Source of the DNA: Nocardia niwae NBRC 108934 = DSM 45340
GTDB taxonomy: Bacteria; Actinomycetota; Actinomycetes; Mycobacteriales; Mycobacteriaceae
Direction: 5' to 3'
Assembly (NCBI RefSeq): GCF_001613465.1
Contig: NZ_BDCK01000033.1
Coordinates: 1 to 43,092, forward strand
Length of the DNA stretch: 43,092 bases
This document shows, one piece after another, positions 23,019-32,001 of the stretch (positions within the stretch are counted from its first letter, which is position 1; every line of letters starts with the position of its first letter). Both the position numbers and the translations under genes were made by a program. The notes below the pieces were generated by a model, which was not told the origin of the DNA, did no database searches, and worked only from the letters and a program-made list of their open reading frames with translations.

Positions 23019-24134
23019 TCAGCCTGCCAGCAGCGCGCCGAGGGCGCGCAGGTGGTCGGTGCTCGCGCCGAGAGCGAACTCGTTGTGCTTGGCGGCGGTG
23101 AAGTAGTTGTGCACGATGTGGTCGCGGTCGATGCCCACGCCGCCGTGCACGTGGACGACGGTGTGCGCGACGCGGTGGCCCGCGTCGGCGGCCCAGAACT
23201 TGGCGGTGTGCACCGCTTCGGCGGCGGGCAGGTCCTCCGAGAGCAGCCATGCCGCTTGGGTGACGGCCAGGCGCAGACCTTGGACGTCGATGTAGGCGTC
23301 GGCGAGCCGCTGGGCGACAGCCTGGAAGCTGCCGACCGCCTTGCCGAACTGTTCCCGCTCCCTGGCGTATTCGGCGACCAGCTCGAGCGCCCGTTCCAGG
23401 GTGCCGAGCTGTGCCGCGCTCAGGCCGAGCCAGGCGCGGGTGAGGATCCAGTCCAGGATCTCCGCGCCGTCCGCGACACTGCCGACCAGCTCGGCGGGGG
23501 TGTCGGTGAGCTCGACCGCGAATTCGGGGCTGCGATCGACCACCCGCTGCGCGCTCACCGTCACCGCCGCGGGATCGACCAGGAACACCGCGGTGGTCCC
23601 GGAGACCGTGGCGGGCACCAGGATTCGCTCGGCCCGGTTCGCAAAGGGCACGGTGGTCTTGGCGCCGGTCAGCCGCCAGCCGTCGCCGGTCTCGACCGCG
23701 GTGGTGGCCGGTGCGGCGGGTTCCCAGTTGCGCTCCTCGGCCAGCGCCACGGTCAGGATGACGCTGCCCGCGCCCGCCCGCGTGGCCAGCTCGCGCTGCG
23801 CCTCGGAACCGAACCGAGCCAGCGCGCCCGCGCCGAGCGCGATCGACCACAGGTACGGCACGGCCGCCAGGTGCCTGCCCAGCTCACGCAGGATGGCGGT
23901 CTGCTCGAGCGCGCCGAGGTCGCTGCCGCCGACCGATTCGGGCAGCGCTGCCGCGAGCACACCGGTCTCGGCCAGCGAATTCCACAGCGGCTGGTCGAAT
24001 CGCTCGACGTCCACTCCCGCCTCGGCCCGGTTGCCGTCGAGTTCGCGCAGCCGGTCGGCGGTGACCAGCTTGCCGCACACCTCGCCGGTCAGCCGGCCGA
24101 GATCGAGTTGCGCTTCGGTGGGGGTGAAATCCAT
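23019..24134 (-). CDS. fadE27: Acyl-CoA dehydrogenase subunit FadE27 (ChsE5-like)
   Basis: The 371-residue protein has the acyl-CoA dehydrogenase layout: helical N-domain (FTPTEAQLDLGRL), a middle beta-domain (GDGWRLTGAKTTVPFANRAERILVPA) and a C-terminal helical domain (YAREREQFGKAVGSFQAVAQRLAD, then HVHGGVGIDRDHIVHNYF). In M. tuberculosis FadE27 pairs with FadE26 as the alpha2-beta2 enzyme ChsE4-ChsE5, which desaturates the first sterol side-chain CoA thioester. The start is ATG 24134, 20 nt after fadE26, and length agrees (373 residues). It is the second gene of that operon, expected under the 25456-25469 KstR box. Confidence 0.85.
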   Translation of the reverse strand: MDFTPTEAQLDLGRLTGEVCGKLVTADRLRELDGNRAEAGVDVERFDQPLWNSLAETGVLAAALPESVGGSDLGALEQTAILRELGRHLAAVPYLWSIALGAGALARFGSEAQRELATRAGAGSVILTVALAEERNWEPAAPATTAVETGDGWRLTGAKTTVPFANRAERILVPATVSGTTAVFLVDPAAVTVSAQRVVDRSPEFAVELTDTPAELVGSVADGAEILDWILTRAWLGLSAAQLGTLERALELVAEYAREREQFGKAVGSFQAVAQRLADAYIDVQGLRLAVTQAAWLLSEDLPAAEAVHTAKFWAADAGHRVAHTVVHVHGGVGIDRDHIVHNYFTAAKHNEFALGASTDHLRALGALLAG

Positions 24135-24154
24135 GGTGGTCTCTCTGCTTTCGG

Positions 24155-25348
<1,194 letters not shown>

Positions 25349-25455
25349 GGCAAAACCTCATGGGGGATGGTAGGCCGACGGAGCTTGCGAAGTCGGCGGG
25401 GCGGTTGGGACCGAGCCTTCTTTGGATCGGGTTCCCCCGATCATTGCATATGGAC

Positions 25456-25469
25456 TGAAACATGTTCCA
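25456..25469. promoter_or_regulatory. KstR operator between fadE26 and fdxD
   Basis: TGAAACATGTTCCA fully matches TnnAACnnGTTnnA. It is the only box in the 208-nt divergent gap and probably controls both the fadE26-fadE27 operon and fdxD. Confidence 0.87.
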
Positions 25470-25556
25470 GTATTGATACCGAATCCCCCCGATGACGCCC
25501 CGCTGGCGCGCATCGGCTTGTTAGGCTTCGGCCAGAGTGGCGGTAAAGGAGTTGTC

Positions 25557-25745
25557 ATGAAGATCAGTGTCGATCCGGACCAGTGCGAAGCGAATGGAAT
25601 CTGTGTCGGAATCGCCCCCGACGTGTTCGAACTCGATGACGAGGACGTACTGCACATCGCGAACGCCGACGTGCCCGACGATCGGCTCGCCGATGTCCAG
25701 GACGCCGTAGCGCAGTGCCCCAAGGCGGCGCTGCGGCTGCAGTGA
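25557..25745 (+). CDS. fdxD: Single-cluster ferredoxin with non-Cys fourth position
   Basis: The 62-residue protein has the signature Cys10-x2-Asn13-x2-Cys16 and Cys54-Pro55. A canonical [4Fe-4S] ferredoxin would have Cys where Asn13 stands. This CxxXxxC...CP pattern is typical of actinobacterial P450-partner ferredoxins that hold a [3Fe-4S] cluster or a site-differentiated [4Fe-4S] cluster. The likely electron acceptor is CYP125 or another sterol P450. ATG 25557 follows AAAGGAG. The place between fadE26 and the SDR matches Rv3503c. The box at 25456-25469 is 87 nt upstream. Confidence 0.87.
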   Translation: MKISVDPDQCEANGICVGIAPDVFELDDEDVLHIANADVPDDRLADVQDAVAQCPKAALRLQ

Positions 25746-25752
25746 ACGATGC

Positions 25753-25781
25753 TTGCCGTAAGTTGGAACACGTTCTAGAGT
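25753..25781 (+). promoter_or_regulatory. KstR-overlapped leaderless promoter of the SDR gene
   Basis: The -35 is TTGCCG at 25753-25758, the spacer is 17 nt and the -10 is TAGAGT at 25776-25781. The perfect KstR box TGGAACACGTTCTA (25764-25777) ends on the first two -10 bases. GTG 25789 follows the -10 by 7 nt, as in the two ligase promoters. Confidence 0.78.
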
Positions 25782-25788
25782 CGGCCGC

Positions 25789-26691
25789 GTGAGCAATGAT
25801 CTGAGCCTTGCGGGCCGTGTAGCGATCGTGACCGGCGGCGGCGCCGGACTTGGGCGGGCCGAAGCGCTCGCGCTGGCCGGGGCCGGCGCGTCGGTGGTGG
25901 TCAACGACCTCGCGGAGTCGGACGCGGTCGCGAGCACGCTCGGGGAGATCCAGGCGCTCGGCGCGAAGGCGGAGTTCGTAGCGGGCAGTATCGCCGAACG
26001 CGCCACCGCCGACGCGCTGATCCGCACCGCGGAGGAGTCGTTCGGATCGGTCGACATCGTGGTCAACAACGCGGGCATCACCCGCGACCGGATGCTGTTC
26101 AACATGTCCGACGAGGACTTCGACGCGGTGCTCGCCGTGCATCTGCGCGGCCACTTCCTGCTCTCGCGCAATGCCGCAGCGTACTGGCGGGGCAAGTCGA
26201 AGCAGGCGGGCGCGCCGGTCTACGGCAGGCTGGTCAACACCTCCTCGGAGGCCGGACTGCTCGGCCCGGAGGGGCAGGCCAACTACGGCGCCGCGAAGGC
26301 GGGCATCACCGCGCTCACCCTCTCGGCCGCGCGGGCTCTGTCGCGCTACGGCGTGCGGGCCAACGCGATCGCGCCGCGGGCGCGCACCGCGATGACCGAG
26401 GCGGTGTTCAGCCCCGCCCCGGAGGGTGAGGCCGACCCGCTGTCGCCCGATCATGTGGCCCGGCTGGTCGCTTACCTGGCCTCGCCCGCGGCGGATGCGG
26501 TCAACGGGCAGCTGTTCGTCGTCTATGGGGGGATGGTGGCGCTCATGGCGGCACCGGTCGTGGAACGCCGGTTCGACGCGGCCGACGGGGCGTGGTCGGC
26601 CTCGGACCTGGCCGACACGCTGGGCGGCTACTTCGCCGATCGGCCGCAGGGGCGGACCTTCTCGGCGTCTTCGCTGACCGAGCTGGGGTGA
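25789..26691 (+). CDS. hsd4A: Short-chain dehydrogenase, sterol side-chain hydroxyacyl-CoA dehydrogenase type
   Basis: The 300-residue SDR has TGGGAGLGRAEALAL (NAD-binding, about residues 14-28), the VNNAGI motif (about 92-97) and the catalytic Ser/Tyr/Lys in NTSSEAGLLGPEGQANYGAAK (about 149-169). The C-terminal region continues beyond a minimal SDR. Rv3502c-type Hsd4A enzymes dehydrogenate 17beta-hydroxysteroids and the 3-hydroxyacyl-CoA of the sterol side chain. The name is given from position between fdxD and the mce4 operon and from length (317 in M. tuberculosis). It starts at GTG 25789 from its own leaderless-type promoter. Confidence 0.8.
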   Translation: MSNDLSLAGRVAIVTGGGAGLGRAEALALAGAGASVVVNDLAESDAVASTLGEIQALGAKAEFVAGSIAERATADALIRTAEESFGSVDIVVNNAGITRDRMLFNMSDEDFDAVLAVHLRGHFLLSRNAAAYWRGKSKQAGAPVYGRLVNTSSEAGLLGPEGQANYGAAKAGITALTLSAARALSRYGVRANAIAPRARTAMTEAVFSPAPEGEADPLSPDHVARLVAYLASPAADAVNGQLFVVYGGMVALMAAPVVERRFDAADGAWSASDLADTLGGYFADRPQGRTFSASSLTELG

Positions 26692-26780
26692 GCCGCGGCA
26701 GCCTTGTCGCCGCCGCGCTCCTGATCAGCTGTCCAACTGTTGATCATGGGATCGGTGCTTGGTAGACATAGGGACGGGTT

Positions 26781-26808
26781 ATGTCCCACCTCACAAAGGT
26801 GGGATCAT
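26781..26808. terminator. Hairpin between the SDR gene and the mce4 operon
   Basis: Perfect 8-bp arms TCCCACCT (26784-26791) and AGGTGGGA (26797-26804) form a stem with loop CACAA. Outer ATG/CAT pairing across a one-base bulge extends it to 26781-26808. Confidence 0.6.
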
Positions 26809-26893
26809 CACTCGCTGACACCGGTTCCAATTTATATGCCGATCTTTCGAGAAATTGCACTTCAAAAGTGTGAAAAGTGCTACCGGCAACACG

Positions 26894-26907
26894 GTGAACA
26901 TGTTCTA
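26894..26907 (+). promoter_or_regulatory. KstR-type operator of the mce4 operon
   Basis: GTGAACATGTTCTA matches the KstR consensus except for its first base. It lies 76 nt upstream of yrbE4A in an A/T-rich stretch. Unlike the three leaderless promoters there is no matched -35/-10 spacing, and yrbE4A has its own ribosome site, so a leader is expected. Confidence 0.7.
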
Positions 26908-26983
26908 ATCGTTCCGGCGGTGCGGCCACGGTGGAGATTCGCGCCGTGTGCTGTGTACGCCGGGTGAGCAAGGAGGATCGCGG

Positions 26984-27748
26984 ATGAACGAGGTCCTTGC
27001 CGTGCCGTTGCGGGCTGTCGGTGGATTTTTCGAACTCACCGCCGATGTCGCACGCTCCAGCGTGCGCAGACCGTTTCAATGGCGAGAGTTCATCGACCAG
27101 TCCTGGTTCATCGCGCGGGTTTCGATCGTGCCCACATTGCTGGTGGCCATTCCGTTCACCGTTCTGGTGAGCTTCACCCTGAACATTCTGTTGCGCGAGA
27201 TCGGCGCGGCCGACCTCAGCGGGGCGGGCGCGGCATTCGGCGCGGTCACCCAGGTCGGACCGATCGTCACCGTGCTCATCGTCGCCGGGGCGGGCGCCAC
27301 CGCGATCTGCGCCGATCTCGGCGCGCGCACCATCCGCGAGGAGATCGACGCCATGCGGGTGCTGGGCATCAATCCGGTGCACCGCTTGGTGGTGCCTCGG
27401 GTGCTCGCCTCGATGTTCGTGGCGCTGATGCTCAACAGCCTGGTGTGCACCATCGGCATCGTCGGTGGATTTCTGTTCTCGGTGTATCTGCAGGATGTGA
27501 ACCCCGGCGCGTTCGTCAATGGCATCACGCTGCTCACCCATCTGCCCGAGTTGATCATTTCGGAAGTGAAAGCCGGATTGTTCGGGCTGATCGCCGGACT
27601 GGTCGCCTGCTATCTGGGCCTTAATGTCAAAGGTGGACCCAAGAGTGTCGGTGATGCGGTGAATCAGACCGTAGTCTTCGCTTTTATGGCCCTGTTCGTC
27701 GTGAACGTGGTGGTCACCGCCGTCGGCATCAAGTTCACGGCGCGGTGA
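26984..27748 (+). CDS. yrbE4A: Mce4 transporter permease YrbE4A
   Basis: The 254-residue MlaE/YrbE-type permease has several hydrophobic segments, with the conserved EEIDAMRVLGINPVHRLVVPR motif (about residues 115-135) that marks the cytoplasmic coupling loop to the ATPase. YrbE4A and YrbE4B form the inner-membrane channel of the Mce4 sterol importer; the ATPase MceG is encoded elsewhere. ATG 26984 follows AGGAGG. The gap to yrbE4B is only 4 nt. As first gene of the operon it is expected to be KstR-repressed. Confidence 0.92.
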   Translation: MNEVLAVPLRAVGGFFELTADVARSSVRRPFQWREFIDQSWFIARVSIVPTLLVAIPFTVLVSFTLNILLREIGAADLSGAGAAFGAVTQVGPIVTVLIVAGAGATAICADLGARTIREEIDAMRVLGINPVHRLVVPRVLASMFVALMLNSLVCTIGIVGGFLFSVYLQDVNPGAFVNGITLLTHLPELIISEVKAGLFGLIAGLVACYLGLNVKGGPKSVGDAVNQTVVFAFMALFVVNVVVTAVGIKFTAR

Positions 27749-27752
27749 CGCG

Positions 27753-28604
27753 ATGGCCTTCGTAATCGAATCCCGCTTCCCCCGGACCGTGCGACGAGTG
27801 CGCCGCATGTCGGACTCGCTCGATTCGGTGGGCAAGCATGCCGTGTTCTATGCCCAGGCGCTCGGTTCCACTCCTCGGGCGCTGCTGCACTATCGCACCG
27901 AGACCATCCGGCTGATCGCCGAGATCAGCATGGGGACCGGCGCGCTGGCGGTGATCGGCGGCACGGTGGTGATCGTCGGGTTCCTCACCCTCTTCGCGGG
28001 CGGCACCATCGCCGTGCAGGGCTACAGCTCGCTGGGCAATATCGGCGTCGAGGCGCTGACCGGCTTCTTCGCCGCGTTCATCAACGTCCGCATCGCGGCG
28101 CCGGTGATCTCCGGCATCGGCCTGGCGGCCACCATCGGGGCCGGCTCCACCGCGCAGCTGGGCGCGATGCGGGTGGCCGAGGAGATCGACGCGCTGGAGT
28201 CGATGGCCATCCGGCCGGTGCCCTACCTGGTCGGCACCCGCGTGCTGGCCGGCATGATCGCGATCGTCCCGCTGTACGCGCTCGCGGTGATCGCCTCGTT
28301 CCTGGCCAGCCGGTTCGCCACCGTGGTGATCTACGGGCAGTCGGCGGGCGTCTACGACCACTACTTCTCCACGTTCCTCATCCCGAGCGACATCCTCTGG
28401 TCGTTCGCCCAGGCGATCTTCATGGCGCTGGCGGTCATGCTGATCCACACCTACTACGGCTACAACGCCGCGGGCGGGCCGGTCGGCGTGGGTGTCGCGG
28501 TGGGCAACGCGGTGCGCGCCTCCCTGGTCGCGGTGGTCACGGTGACCCTGCTGATCTCGCTGGCCATCTACGGCACCTCCGGCAACTTCCATCTCTCCGG
28601 ATAG
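27753..28604 (+). CDS. yrbE4B: Mce4 transporter permease YrbE4B
   Basis: The 283-residue second permease shares the MlaE fold, with the coupling motif EEIDALESMAIRPVPYLVGTRVLAG (about residues 145-170) and hydrophobic segments across the last 200 residues. It starts 4 nt after yrbE4A and ends 4 nt before mce4A. The amphipathic N-terminal stretch (about 1-60) probably lies along the membrane face. Confidence 0.92.
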   Translation: MAFVIESRFPRTVRRVRRMSDSLDSVGKHAVFYAQALGSTPRALLHYRTETIRLIAEISMGTGALAVIGGTVVIVGFLTLFAGGTIAVQGYSSLGNIGVEALTGFFAAFINVRIAAPVISGIGLAATIGAGSTAQLGAMRVAEEIDALESMAIRPVPYLVGTRVLAGMIAIVPLYALAVIASFLASRFATVVIYGQSAGVYDHYFSTFLIPSDILWSFAQAIFMALAVMLIHTYYGYNAAGGPVGVGVAVGNAVRASLVAVVTVTLLISLAIYGTSGNFHLSG

Positions 28605-28608
28605 CGAC

Positions 28609-29823
28609 ATGGCGGAATCGAAGCAAAAGGAAAGCCGCCTGGTGCAGGCGCTGCGCAGCGGGCTCGGCCTGAAACTGGCCGGGGCCGCGATGGTGCTCGC
28701 GCTGGTCGCCGTCGTGGCGATCGCGCTGATCATGTTCCTCGGCGGGTTCACGCCAACGGCCACCGTGACGGTGGACGCGCCGCGCAGCGGCCTGGTGCTG
28801 GACCCGGACGCCAAGGTGAAGGTCCGCGGGGTGGAGATCGGCCGGGTGGACTCCGTCGACCACACCGCCGATGGCGCCCGGCTGAAGCTGGCGCTCGATC
28901 CGGAGCTGCTGAAGCTGGTGCCGTCCAACGCCGACGTCGACATCAGGTCGACCACGGTGTTCGGCGCGAAGTACGTCAACTTCATCGTCCCGCAGCAGCC
29001 CTCCACCACTTCGCTGCAGCCGGGGGCGGTCGTCACCGCGCAGCGGGTGACCGTGGAGTTCAACACCCTGTTCCAGCACCTGTCCGACGTGCTCGCCAAG
29101 CTCGAGCCGGAGAAGCTGAACGCGACGTTGTCCGCGCTGGGCACCGCGTTGCAGGGTCGCGGGGAGAAGCTGGGCGAACTGCTCGAGCAGAGCGACGCCT
29201 ACCTGCGCGACATCAACCCGTACCTCCCGACGCTGCAACAGGATCTGGCCAAGACCGGCCAGGTCACCGATCTGTACGCGGACACGGTGAACGACCTGCT
29301 GCGCACGGTGGACAACTTCACGGTGACCAGCACGACCCTGGCGCAGGAGCAGGACAGCCTGGACAACGTTCTGGTGAATCTCACCGGCCTGGCCGACACC
29401 ACCGGAGCGGTCCTGCGTGAGAACGAGAACCAGCTCGGCACGGCACTTGATCTGCTGCGGCCCACCACCGCGCTACTCGACGAGTACGCCCCCGCGCTGT
29501 ACTGCCTGATCGGCGGCCTCGGCAAGGCGCTGCCGATGGGCGAGGCGGTCTTCGGCGGCCTGCAGGAAGGCGTCGCGTTGAACACCGGCTTCATGTACGG
29601 CGCGAAGCCCTACACCTATCCGGAGGATCTGCCCAAGGTCAACGCGACCGGCGGCCCGCAATGCGGGGGCATCCTGGACCGGGTGCCGGGCAGCCACTCG
29701 AACTACGTGGTCACCGACACCTCGGAGGGGCATGTGTACACGCCGTCGACGACGCTGAGCGTGAACCCGCCGAAGATCTTCCAGATCCTGTTCGCCGGAC
29801 TACCGGGGGTGCCTCGCCCGTGA
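28609..29823 (+). CDS. mce4A: Mce4A substrate-binding protein
   Basis: The 404-residue protein has an N-terminal membrane anchor (residues about 20-45), an MCE domain (about 45-120, with KVKVRGVEIGRVDSVDH) and a long helical region. The C-terminal portion ends in KIFQILFAGLPG. Mce4A-F form a hexameric tunnel through the periplasm that passes sterol to the permease. The six genes lie in the standard order. Its TGA overlaps the mce4B start (GTGA). Confidence 0.92.
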   Translation: MAESKQKESRLVQALRSGLGLKLAGAAMVLALVAVVAIALIMFLGGFTPTATVTVDAPRSGLVLDPDAKVKVRGVEIGRVDSVDHTADGARLKLALDPELLKLVPSNADVDIRSTTVFGAKYVNFIVPQQPSTTSLQPGAVVTAQRVTVEFNTLFQHLSDVLAKLEPEKLNATLSALGTALQGRGEKLGELLEQSDAYLRDINPYLPTLQQDLAKTGQVTDLYADTVNDLLRTVDNFTVTSTTLAQEQDSLDNVLVNLTGLADTTGAVLRENENQLGTALDLLRPTTALLDEYAPALYCLIGGLGKALPMGEAVFGGLQEGVALNTGFMYGAKPYTYPEDLPKVNATGGPQCGGILDRVPGSHSNYVVTDTSEGHVYTPSTTLSVNPPKIFQILFAGLPGVPRP

Positions 29824-30848
29824 GGAACACCGCGACCACCGTCAAACTGGCCATCTTCACGCTGGTGATGACGCTGATCTTCGCCGGCTTGGCGGTCGTG
29901 TTCAGCCAGATGCGCTTCGCGCGGGAGAACGGCTACCACGCCGTGTTCACCAGCTCCTCGGGCATGCTGCCCGGCGCGAAGGTGCGCATCGCGGGCGTGC
30001 CGGTCGGCTCGGTCACGTCGGTGAAGGTCGGCAAGGACTACCTGGCGCACGTCGAATTCGACGTCGACCGCAAGTACCGGCTGCTCACCAGCACCCGGGC
30101 GGCCATCAAATACGAGAATCTGGTCGGCGACCGGTATCTCGAGCTGGCCGAGGGGCCGGGCTCCAACCGGGTCCTGCAGCCGGGCGGCACCATCGTCAAG
30201 GAGCAGACCGCGCCCGCACTCGATCTGGACATGCTGCTCGGCGGCTTCCGGCCGCTGTTGCGCGGCCTGGATCCGGGCCAGGTGAACGACCTGACCAACG
30301 CGCTGCTTCAGATCTTCCAGGGCCAGGGCGGCACGCTGGTTTCCCTGCTCAACAGCGGCGGTTCGTTCGCCAAGACGCTCGCCGACCGGGACGCGCTGAT
30401 CGGCAGCGTGATCGACAACCTGAACGCGGTGCTGCAGACGATCGATCAGCGCGGCGACCAGTTCGCCACCACCATCGCCGAACTCCAGCGCCTGATCAGC
30501 GGATTGGCCGCGGACAAGGATCAGATCGGCGACGCGATCCCGCGCATCGCCGGGGCCACCGGAGACCTGACCGATCTGCTCGCCCAGGCCCGCCCCGATC
30601 TGCAGGGCACCATCGAGCAGACCGGACGCCTGGCCACCAATCTCGACGCCGGATCCGACACGGTGCAGTGGGTGCTGGAGCGGCTGCCGTCGACCTATCG
30701 CCAGCTCATCCGCATCGGCTCATACGGCTCTTTCCTCCAGCTCTACGTCTGCTCGACGAACTTCCTGGTGGACGGGCCGAATGGCCAGACGATGAAGATC
30801 AACATGCCCGGGGCGCAGACGACCGGAAGGTGTGCGGACAACCGATGA
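29820..30848 (+). CDS. mce4B: Mce4B protein
   Basis: The 342-residue protein has an N-terminal anchor (VKLAIFTLVMTLIFAGLAVV), the MCE domain with PGAKVRIAGVPVGSVTSVKV (about residues 50-70) and a helical C-terminal half. GTG 29820 overlaps the mce4A stop. It is the second tunnel subunit and ends with ATGA overlapping mce4C. Confidence 0.92.
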   Translation: MRNTATTVKLAIFTLVMTLIFAGLAVVFSQMRFARENGYHAVFTSSSGMLPGAKVRIAGVPVGSVTSVKVGKDYLAHVEFDVDRKYRLLTSTRAAIKYENLVGDRYLELAEGPGSNRVLQPGGTIVKEQTAPALDLDMLLGGFRPLLRGLDPGQVNDLTNALLQIFQGQGGTLVSLLNSGGSFAKTLADRDALIGSVIDNLNAVLQTIDQRGDQFATTIAELQRLISGLAADKDQIGDAIPRIAGATGDLTDLLAQARPDLQGTIEQTGRLATNLDAGSDTVQWVLERLPSTYRQLIRIGSYGSFLQLYVCSTNFLVDGPNGQTMKINMPGAQTTGRCADNR

Positions 30849-31906
30849 ACGAGCAGCGATCTCCCGCCATCACCATCGGCATCGTCGGCCTCGTGCTCGC
30901 GGTGTCGGTGGCGCTGTCGGCCCTGCAATTCGACCGGCTGCCGTTCATCCGTTCCGGCGCCACGTTCACCGCCTACTTCGCCGACGCCGGCGGCCTGCTC
31001 CCCGGTGACGCGGTCCAGGTCGCGGGTGTGCGGTCCGGGCGGGTCGAGAACGTCAGCCTGGACGGCGCGAAGGTGCTCGTGCGGTTCACCCTCGCGGAAT
31101 CGATCGTGCTGGGCGAGAAGACCTCCGCGGCCATCAAGACCAACACGGTGCTCGGGCGCAAATCGCTGGAGGTGACCCCGTCCGGCCCCGGCGCGCTGCG
31201 CACCGACGACACCATCCCGCTCGAGCGCACCACCTCGCCCTACTCGCTCAACGAGGCGCTGAGCGATCTGGCGGGCACCGTGCACGACCTGGACCTGGAC
31301 CGGGTCGACCAGACCTTGGACGTGCTCTCGGCGACCTTCGCCGACACCCCGGCGCCGTTGCGCTCGGCGCTCGACGGCGTCACCGCGCTCTCGCGCAGCA
31401 TCAACGCGCGCGACCAGGCGCTGACCGATCTGCTGAAGCGGGCGCAGAGCGTGACGAAGATCCTCGCCGACCGCGGCAACCAGATCAACGCGCTGCTGCT
31501 GGACGGCAACGAGTTGCTCGGCGAGCTGGACCGGCGGCGCACCGCGCTCGGGCAGCTGATCGTCTACGTCAACGGACTCGCCCAGCAGTTGTCCGGTTTG
31601 GTCGCCGACAACGAGGCACAGCTCAAACCCGCGTTGGACAAACTCAACTCGGTGCTGGCGCTGTTGCAGCGCAACAAGCAGAACCTCGCCGACGCGCTGG
31701 ATGGGCTCGGCCCGTTCGCCGCCGCCCTGGGCGAACAGGTCGGCAGCGGCCCCTACTTCCAGGCGTACGTGATCAACGCCGCGAGCAAGACGCTGCAGCC
31801 GCTGGTGGACGCGCTGGTGTGGCCGCAGCACCTGCCGAACGATCTGCAGAGCTACCTCACGCCGCCCCCCTCGATCGAACCCGCGATACAGGAGCCGCCG
31901 CGATGA
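30845..31906 (+). CDS. mce4C: Mce4C protein
   Basis: The 353-residue protein has an anchor (ITIGIVGLVLAVSVALSAL, residues 9-27), an MCE domain (GDAVQVAGVRSGRVENV, about 55-71) and a helical C-terminal region. ATG 30845 overlaps the mce4B stop. Its stop at 31904-31906 overlaps the start of a 32-residue bridge ORF, not mce4D directly. Confidence 0.92.
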   Translation: MNEQRSPAITIGIVGLVLAVSVALSALQFDRLPFIRSGATFTAYFADAGGLLPGDAVQVAGVRSGRVENVSLDGAKVLVRFTLAESIVLGEKTSAAIKTNTVLGRKSLEVTPSGPGALRTDDTIPLERTTSPYSLNEALSDLAGTVHDLDLDRVDQTLDVLSATFADTPAPLRSALDGVTALSRSINARDQALTDLLKRAQSVTKILADRGNQINALLLDGNELLGELDRRRTALGQLIVYVNGLAQQLSGLVADNEAQLKPALDKLNSVLALLQRNKQNLADALDGLGPFAAALGEQVGSGPYFQAYVINAASKTLQPLVDALVWPQHLPNDLQSYLTPPPSIEPAIQEPPR

Positions 31907-32001
31907 GTGGGCATTACCCGTCCATCCCGCACCCGTCTCGAGCCGTCGATGAATCGGTTCCGGCGGCGGGGGAGTCGCGTCCGGAGGGATGTGAATGCTG
32001 A
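31903..32001 (+). CDS. 32-residue bridge ORF between mce4C and mce4D
   Basis: ATG 31903 overlaps the mce4C stop (ATGA) and has AGGAG at 31890-31894 with 8-nt spacing. The frame runs 32 codons (start SGHYPSIPHPSRAVDESVP) to TGA 31999-32001, overlapping the mce4D start by 7 nt. The peptide is hydrophilic, with no membrane segment and two Cys near its end. It is out of frame with mce4D (92-nt offset). It could be a translated coupling device or a small protein; homologues are unknown to me. Confidence 0.5.
   Translation: MSGHYPSIPHPSRAVDESVPAAGESRPEGCEC

Noticed and set aside
26740..26967. 75-codon frame before yrbE4A
   Set aside because: It spans a hairpin and the KstR box and has no ribosome site; this is the mce4 promoter region.
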